From NCBI GenBank assembly GCA_963580455.1, contig OY756966.1:18293001-18357000 (forward strand): 64,000 nt of DNA, written 5' to 3'. This document shows, piece by piece, positions 58,202 through 64,000 of this stretch (positions are counted from its first letter, which is position 1; each line of letters opens with the position of its first letter). The notes under the pieces were generated by a model. That model searched no databases. It saw nothing but the letters and a program-made list of their open reading frames with translations, and was not told the origin of the DNA. The DNA is from Euonymus europaeus (taxonomy: Eukaryota > Streptophyta > Magnoliopsida > Celastrales > Celastraceae). The position numbers and the translations under genes are program-made.

Positions 58202-59284
58202 TGTCATGCTCCGATTCGCGGAGCATGAACTAAAACGACAAATACAACATGCATCCACACATGTCACATCACAAAATGTCACAAATTTTAATTAAAATTT
58301 TAGTAGCATCTTCCCATAAATTGAAGAACCCTACCAGTAAACAAAAAAGACTTAAAACACTTCAAACATCCTCATAACGGACCCTCAAGGTCTACAGTCC
58401 TACACAACGTCCATCATCATCAGTAATTGACATAAAATATGCTCGAGAGTTCACAGTCAAGGCACACCTCTCCTGGCTATCCAAACAAAACTATCAACAA
58501 ACTATAACCACAACCCAAGCACGATAATAAACTCAAATCCCCAAATATAAACATGCAACCAATAAGTCATGCATATACATAAAATCCACACACAAAATAA
58601 ACAACACCTAGTCCAGGCCACCTCCATCGTACGCCATCATGCTAATCCATAGCCTGTTCGCTAAACTAACCTATGGGGGAAAAAAAGGTAATCAGGGTGA
58701 GCAGAAGGCTCAGTAGGGATAAAACAAGAGAACACAAATGAATTTAAGGCCAAAAAAAAGGAAATAATGAGTAATCAATGCAACAATATGCAATGAAAAG
58801 GAATAAATGCACCAGATCAATCCAATTGAACCTTCATATCCTTCTCCCATGACACCCAAGCTGGTGGATTAGACTTCCACCCTGCGGTGACAAGCCAATG
58901 GAAATCCACCCATACTACCTCTCTCTGGCATCCATCCATCCAATACCACTAATCAATAACCAACAGTAAACCACAAACCAGTAGAGAGAGATTGGCACAA
59001 ATATGGTCTCCACCACTCACTATTGGCCTGACAGTGATAGCTCAGATTGCCACGCATCTAAACAACTAACAGCGTGCAATGATAATACCGCTACGAGAAT
59101 CATATAGACTAGGACCATCAGAAAGCTCATATCCATCATCCACTCATGTGCCCGAATATCATCCACCACCTAACATGAGCCCTATGTCCATCCTTGGAAA
59201 CCCACCATGCATCTATAATGTAATTCTTAATATAAAATTTCATATGTGCAACAAATATACAAACCAGTATACACATACATTCAT
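58202..59284 (-). repeat. Solo gypsy LTR (minus), part next to U5, split by a nested element
   Basis: The left end TGTCATGCTCCGATTCG is the complement of the usual GGAGCATGACA end of Del/Tekay-type LTRs. The far end is TGTAATACC on the minus strand at 63145. Flanks ATATA (58197-58201) and GTATA (63146-63150) agree in four of five positions. The left part runs to about 59284, where Tat-type gag sequence starts; the remainder resumes at 62324. The frame 59079-59390 mixes both and is not a gene. Confidence 0.75.
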
Positions 59285-60300
59285 CATGATGCATGAAGAG
59301 TCAAACAATGCTCGATATGTGACTAAGCATCCCAAAGGGTCATTCATAGACAAAGAATTGAAGCCCTTTCCAAGAAAGGCCAAGGCTTAGTATGAAGAAA
59401 AATACCGGAGAAGTCATATGGAGTGCTTAGAAGAAGGTTGAGCAAACTCTCAAGAAGATGACTTCTACGCCATTTGTACGAGCGCTATGTCATAAAGATC
59501 CTCCAAGTGAATTCTACCTTACATCATTTGTGATATATGATGGAAAAATGGATCTTGTTGCTCACATATCGACCTACTCCCATAAGATGGCTTTCTAGAC
59601 AAGTTGAGATGGACTTATGTGCAAAATGTTCCCATAAAGCTTCGGGACCACATCAATGAAGTGGTTCCATCAGTAACCAAAGCACTCAGTTTCGTTTTGG
59701 AAGAAGTTGACACAAATCTTCATGGCTAGGTTCAAAGCAAACAATAGAGACCCTATAACTTTGGATACATTGTTTGCCATACATTTGAAGAAGGGAGAGT
59801 ATCTCAGAGCCTATGCATCTAGGTATTCAGAAACCTATGTAGATATTGAAGATTGCAATGAGAAGACAATGGTGGCTACCTTCCGATTAGGGCTTCCACG
59901 GAATCATAAATTCTCAGAGAGCTTGACTATGGCATCATCCAGGAATATGTTTACATTGCAAGATCGAATAAAACAATATGTCATGCTTGAGGAAGATGCA
60001 GAGAAGATGGAAGTAGCACCTGGGCGTATTTGTATTGACCCCTATGAGATGCCAGGAGTGGACCCAGAACTAGCCACTCATAAGTTGAATGTTAAGGCAT
60101 GTTCCAAATCTGTCATCCAAAAGGAACCTCCTACAGATAAGTGCTATGACGATCATACAACAAGATTGTCAAAGCAATGAGCTTTTAGGTCGGGGACTTG
60201 GTCTTGTGAAAAGTTCCCCTTGAGTGTTTAGAACGCAATCTCCAACTTGAGGAAATTATATGTGTAGTGCCTACTATAGAAATATGATGCCTATGAGTTA
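59285..60300 (+). pseudogene. Tat-type gag fused to the pre-RT segment and integrase end
   Basis: Capsid sequence begins near 59300 (TKHPKGSFIDKELKPFPRK) with stops. The frame 59707-60180 is open for 157 codons and holds gag (FMARFKANNRDPITLDTLFA, then EYLRAYASRYSETYVDIEDC). At about codon 105 it turns into DPYEMPGVDPELATHKLNVK, which in complete elements lies well downstream, just before RT. Directly after the stop come AFRVGDLVL and KVPLECLERNLQL in another frame, the integrase C-terminus. Zinc knuckle, protease, RT, RNase H and integrase core are therefore deleted. The family is that of the element at 37-47 kb. Confidence 0.87.
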
Positions 60301-60579
60301 CTTATTTTCAATAAAGGAATTTTTTATTCACATGACTATGTCAGTCCTTTTTTTGATTGCCAATAAGGCTTGAACTTACTAATTTAATATATTAGTAAAG
60401 GAAAAAAACTAAGTAAGTCTCAGTTCTTAGTCAAAGAGGCTAAATTCTACTACTAGTTAAAAACATTAGTAAAAGATGTCAGAGTGTATTGACCGAAAAA
60501 GCTTAATCTCAAAGAAAATCACATAGCCAAAGAGGCATACTAAAAGAAATATACAGCCAAAGAGTCTTTATTCAGTATT

Positions 60580-61740
60580 CCTACTGTCCATAAGGATCTA
60601 TGGTGGACGTATGCCCAAGAGTTTTGGAATTTGACTTATTGCACTCCTCACAAATGTCTTTTAGGCTCGGATGAGGATGGTTCGGAGCAGGCCACAGGAA
60701 AAAGTCATCTTTTAAAGCATCATGATCAACAGAAATATCCAGTGCCATAAGGGTGAAAGCATGAAACACAGTTTTGCTTGGACTCAATGGCAAGAGTCTC
60801 TGTATACTTCTTGTAACATTGAGTTATGCTGTCTTTGATTGCCTTCGCTTTCTCCTCCTCGGGTCTTGACAAATAGTCTTGAGTTTTCTCAATCTCTTTG
60901 GTAAGTTTCTGTTCAAGCACAAATTTGACCTTCAGGACTTTCGAACAGTTGGTCTTTTATTCCGCCAACTCTTTTTTTGTTTCAGCCAACTCATCCTTTG
61001 CTTTTGCTAGCTCCTTCTGAGATTCATGAAGTTGGTGCTTCAAGCCTCTCATATAGTGGAAAAGCATTTGTGACCCCTAAGGAAAAAAAGGCAAATTCAA
61101 ATAAATGCATACGAGCACAAGTATTGAAATATTAAATGGAACAGACAAGAAAGCACACCCCAAGGATCATCTACAAATCAAATTCATGGCCCTCTGGAAG
61201 TGCGCTAAAGAACTCTTTATCCTCGTCTAAGGTAGCAGAGCCAATACATTAATGGATGATGGAAAATGCTCAATAAATATGCCTAAGTAGGGAAAATTTG
61301 AATAACCCCTAAACATAGTTTTCAAACCACCTAGAGAAAGAGGATGATCATTGCCTCCACCAGTATCTAAAGAAGAAGAATGAGTATTGCCACCGCTGGA
61401 TGAAGAGGGCATAAACATGGTGCCAGCATTGCTGGAGTAAGGAAGGCTAGGGCAGACCTTGTGACAAAAAAGGTAAGGGTGCCTTAGTTGAAGAGGATCA
61501 GACCAATGAAGCCAACGATCCCCCAATAGTTCGAGAAGAACCAAAGGCTCCAAAAGAACTTTTCCAATCAAACTTGGCCTTATGAAGATCAGGGATGGCC
61601 AATTTCCCCAATGATCCAGAAGATCTAACCATAGGAAAAACCTTTGCAAACATAAAATATAAGATGACAAGTATATAGGCTACATTAACATGAAAACATA
61701 TTAAAGAAAGGAAAACTAACCTCACATGGACTTCTCGCTA
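60580..61740 (-). pseudogene. Antisense extra ORF of the Tat-type derivative
   Basis: On the minus strand, behind integrase and facing it: a segment near 61630-61500 (MVRSSGSLGKLAIPDLHKAK, then FDWKSSFGAFGSS) that follows an intron-like stretch ending TTTGCAAAG; a Gly/Ser-rich part; and a coiled coil at 61060-60730 (ELAKAKDELAETKKELAE, then LEQKLTKEIEKTQDYLSRPE), ending near 60590. Stops break it. Position, orientation and coiled coil match the extra ORFs at 37860-38164 and 53687-55973. Confidence 0.65.
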
Positions 61741-61961
61741 AAACTGTTTGGTAAGTCACCATCCGCATCTTCCTTAGTTTCACCATCGAACTCCATCTCA
61801 AGTGTTGTGGGAGGAGAGGAACTGACAGGAGGAACGATAATTGATGAAGATGTAAAGAGCCCTAATCCTATTAGCAAACAACTTGTTACAAAAAATCTAA
61901 AAAAAAACCTTTATATTTATCCTAAAGTACTTTAGAATAAATAAAAAGGTTGGGGTATTTA

Positions 61962-62323
61962 TGGAGTGAATAATTCAAGCAGCTAAGGAGCTACATTTCA
62001 TATCCAGAGGAGTACTGCACACCATATCGAGCAGGAGCTACAGTTTGTATGCAAAGAACTTCCATAAGACAAGGGGGCTATCTAGAAGTTACAATTGGTA
62101 GGATCAGTTATCAGGGGAGTTATACCAAGACGGTTCACTCCCCCAAGCCTATAAACACATATCAATCTCAAATATTGTAACGAGACTCAATTACTGAATA
62201 AAATATCAGACCATCCCGTTGACGTAGGCAAGTTACCAAACTACGTATATTTTGTGTTCTTTTCTTAAGCATCTTTACTTCTCAAAGCATTAAATTACCT
62301 TCGGTGCAAATTTAGCATCGACA
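61962..62323 (+). repeat. 3' LTR of the Tat-type derivative, about 362 bp
   Basis: Begins TGGAGTGAATAATTCAAG after the purine-rich AAAAAGGTTGGGGTATTTA, holds CCTATAAACA as a TATA-like motif near 62151, then CCGTTGACGTAGGCAAGTTA and the end GCATCGACA. The end zone is a common signature of plant gypsy LTRs. No 5' LTR is found near 59285, so the left side is truncated. Confidence 0.65.
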
Positions 62324-63145
62324 ATAATCTTTCATCTCAATTCAAGCAACAATCTAATTCAATGGACACCAACCAAATAAAACCCAAACTCCCAAAAGTT
62401 CCATATTCTCCAATCTTTCCAATTTATTCAAAATCCAATCTACAATGTTAAATCTCAAGTTTAAATAAATTATTCATGCAATTTCTTACCATATCATATG
62501 ATCTCAACCTCACTTAAAACAATCAAAATATAAATTATCTTACCTATATTAGAAGCCAACAAGTCAAGAACCCAAACTCTCATCTTGATTTAGTTCAAAA
62601 CTCTCTCTTGAACGTATAATTACGACAGATTTAGAGTCCAATTTAAATTACTAAATAAAAGATTATCCATAAGAATCAAAATCCCCCAACACCCATTAAA
62701 CCCTAGAATTTTATTACCAACATTCATCTCAATCTATCCTCTTTTTGGGGAATCAAAGAAGTGGGAACGAAGACTCGCCTAAAAGCCTCTCTCAATGGTC
62801 GGAAAACTCGGCGGAATTGGTGGCCGTGTGAAGTAGTGCGTGCGCTCATGAAATGTTAAATGGAGACAAGTTGTCTCTATTGCTTTTGTTATTCAATACA
62901 ACAAACGCAACAAATATTGTTGCATATTTTTTTAGCCATTAGATTTTTTTTAAATATTACATCAACTTTTCACTTTTCAACATTTAACGGCCAAGACTAT
63001 ATTTTATATCTTTTATGCCCTTCAAACATTTGATTATTTACCCCACACTTTTATTCTTTTCGTATAAAACCTTAATTATTTTATATTATTTTATTATTAC
63101 TTTTATGTATTTATTTTCTTACTTTTTTCAGGTCAAGGTATTACA
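62324..63145 (-). repeat. Remainder of the solo gypsy LTR
   Basis: Resumes after the nested element and ends GGTCAAGGTATTACA (on the minus strand TGTAATACC start). Contains AAGTGGGAACGAAGACTCGC and AAACTCGGCGGAATTGGTGG, which are typical of the promoter-leader zone in this LTR class. Confidence 0.7.
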
Positions 63146-63150
63146 GTATA

Positions 63151-64000
63151 TGTTGTTCATACGTAAATGAATAATTTCTTCAATATTAAATCAATCAATT
63201 TTTTTTTCAAAAAATTATCCACTTCAAAATTGTTATTACATTTTAAAAATTGCAGTACTTTAATAATGCTATACTCATATCGTTAGTTAAAATTAGTGTA
63301 CTACTAAAAAAGAAGTTTAACAATGTAATATAAAAATTAAAAATTGAAAAATTGTACCGGACGAATCGCTGATATACCACTAGTTTTATTCATTACTCAC
63401 GAACTTGAAGTCTGGCATTATAGTTTTCCTAAGCCACAATGACTCATATGGTGCAACCCAAGTGCACGGTTGATGACAAGTTAAGTCAATTAGCTACCTT
63501 ATTTGACTCCCTAGGATAATGTTTACATATAAAAATTGCTTGCACGAAATTGGAAGAAAACTGGGTGAAATATGATATTTTATTGTAAAGAGAAATATTA
63601 AACCATTGAACAAGGTACCAAACCTCTCAGGACAAAGTCCAAAAGATGGTGAGAATGATATCAAATTCTCCCTAAATACACGTAAAGCTAAGGGCTACTC
63701 TACGTTAAGCTAGAATTGCACTGAAATTGGGCTACATGTTACACTGAGCATTCAAAGAAAATGCATTTGCTCGAGTCTTCGCACGTGTGTGTAGAGAGAA
63801 TTTCTAACATTCATCTCTTATATTTATACACTTTTCCATTAACTGCTTGGAGCGAGTTGTGCGCAATTGACAATAATTGTCATGCATGTATGCCATATTT
63901 GGTAACTACTTATAACTATCCATGACTTCTAACTGTCTAACCGCAGCACAACTTTCTGACTGGATAATAACTACATGGCCGAGTAATTGCCTAACCGTTT
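63151..64000 (-). other. AT-rich DNA, possible old LTR at the window edge
   Basis: No gene seen. A minus-strand TATAAATATAAGAG at about 63817-63830, followed by CTCTCTACACACACGTGCGA, could be the promoter zone of another LTR, but ends cannot be fixed inside the window. Confidence 0.3.

Noticed and set aside
1..64000. tRNA, rRNA, snoRNA, CRISPR or endogenous pararetrovirus sequences
   Set aside because: No cloverleaf, rRNA core, array or pararetroviral motif was recognised by eye; covariance-model and profile searches could not be run.

Overview
This is an AT-rich stretch of nuclear DNA from a flowering plant, most likely a eudicot or magnoliid, though the species cannot be named. The evidence is a spliced HAK/KUP potassium-transporter gene with GT-AG introns, surrounded by plant transposable elements: Ty1/copia and Ty3/gypsy retrotransposons, CACTA, hAT and MULE/FAR1 DNA transposons, and MITEs. 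Only one ordinary host gene is visible. It lies on the minus strand from 13173 to 5502, has eight exons that splice in frame to a predicted 726-residue protein, and looks intact. Its 4.2-kb second intron holds a decayed gypsy element.

Layout. 1-2068: end of a long gypsy-type LTR that cuts into a decayed copia pol (2069-4130, minus), itself split by a MITE. 5502-13173: potassium transporter. 13174-17146: intergenic DNA with old LTR pieces. 17147-23030: an internally deleted Del/Tekay-like gypsy element whose 5' LTR carries a complete 958-bp CACTA element. 23031-24920: wrecked MULE/FAR1 gene. 25055-30880: a non-coding (LARD-type) element with a primer-binding site and polypurine tract. 30881-36888: copia-like LTR interrupted by a 3.64-kb solo LTR with a perfect 5-bp target duplication. 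About 36.9-47.7 kb: a decayed Tat-type gypsy element (minus), cut by two solo LTRs with perfect 5-bp duplications and by a broken CACTA end. 48868-49563: hAT element. 50255-50496: tandem repeat. 50497-56979: a two-LTR Tat/Retand-like element with one open integrase frame, a hAT element inside pol and an antisense, intron-containing extra ORF. 58202-63145: a solo LTR split by a Tat-type deletion derivative.

The repeats form a layered insertion record. At least six insertions are dated relative to their hosts by intact target-site duplications, and five solo LTRs (or a sixth if the window-edge copy counts) show that LTR-LTR recombination has been frequent. I see no RNA gene, CRISPR array or clearly novel coding system. 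The most unusual features are the recurrent antisense ORFs behind pol in three Tat-type elements, an inverted filler segment at a broken CACTA end, and an integrase frame that is still open in an element lacking gag and reverse transcriptase.
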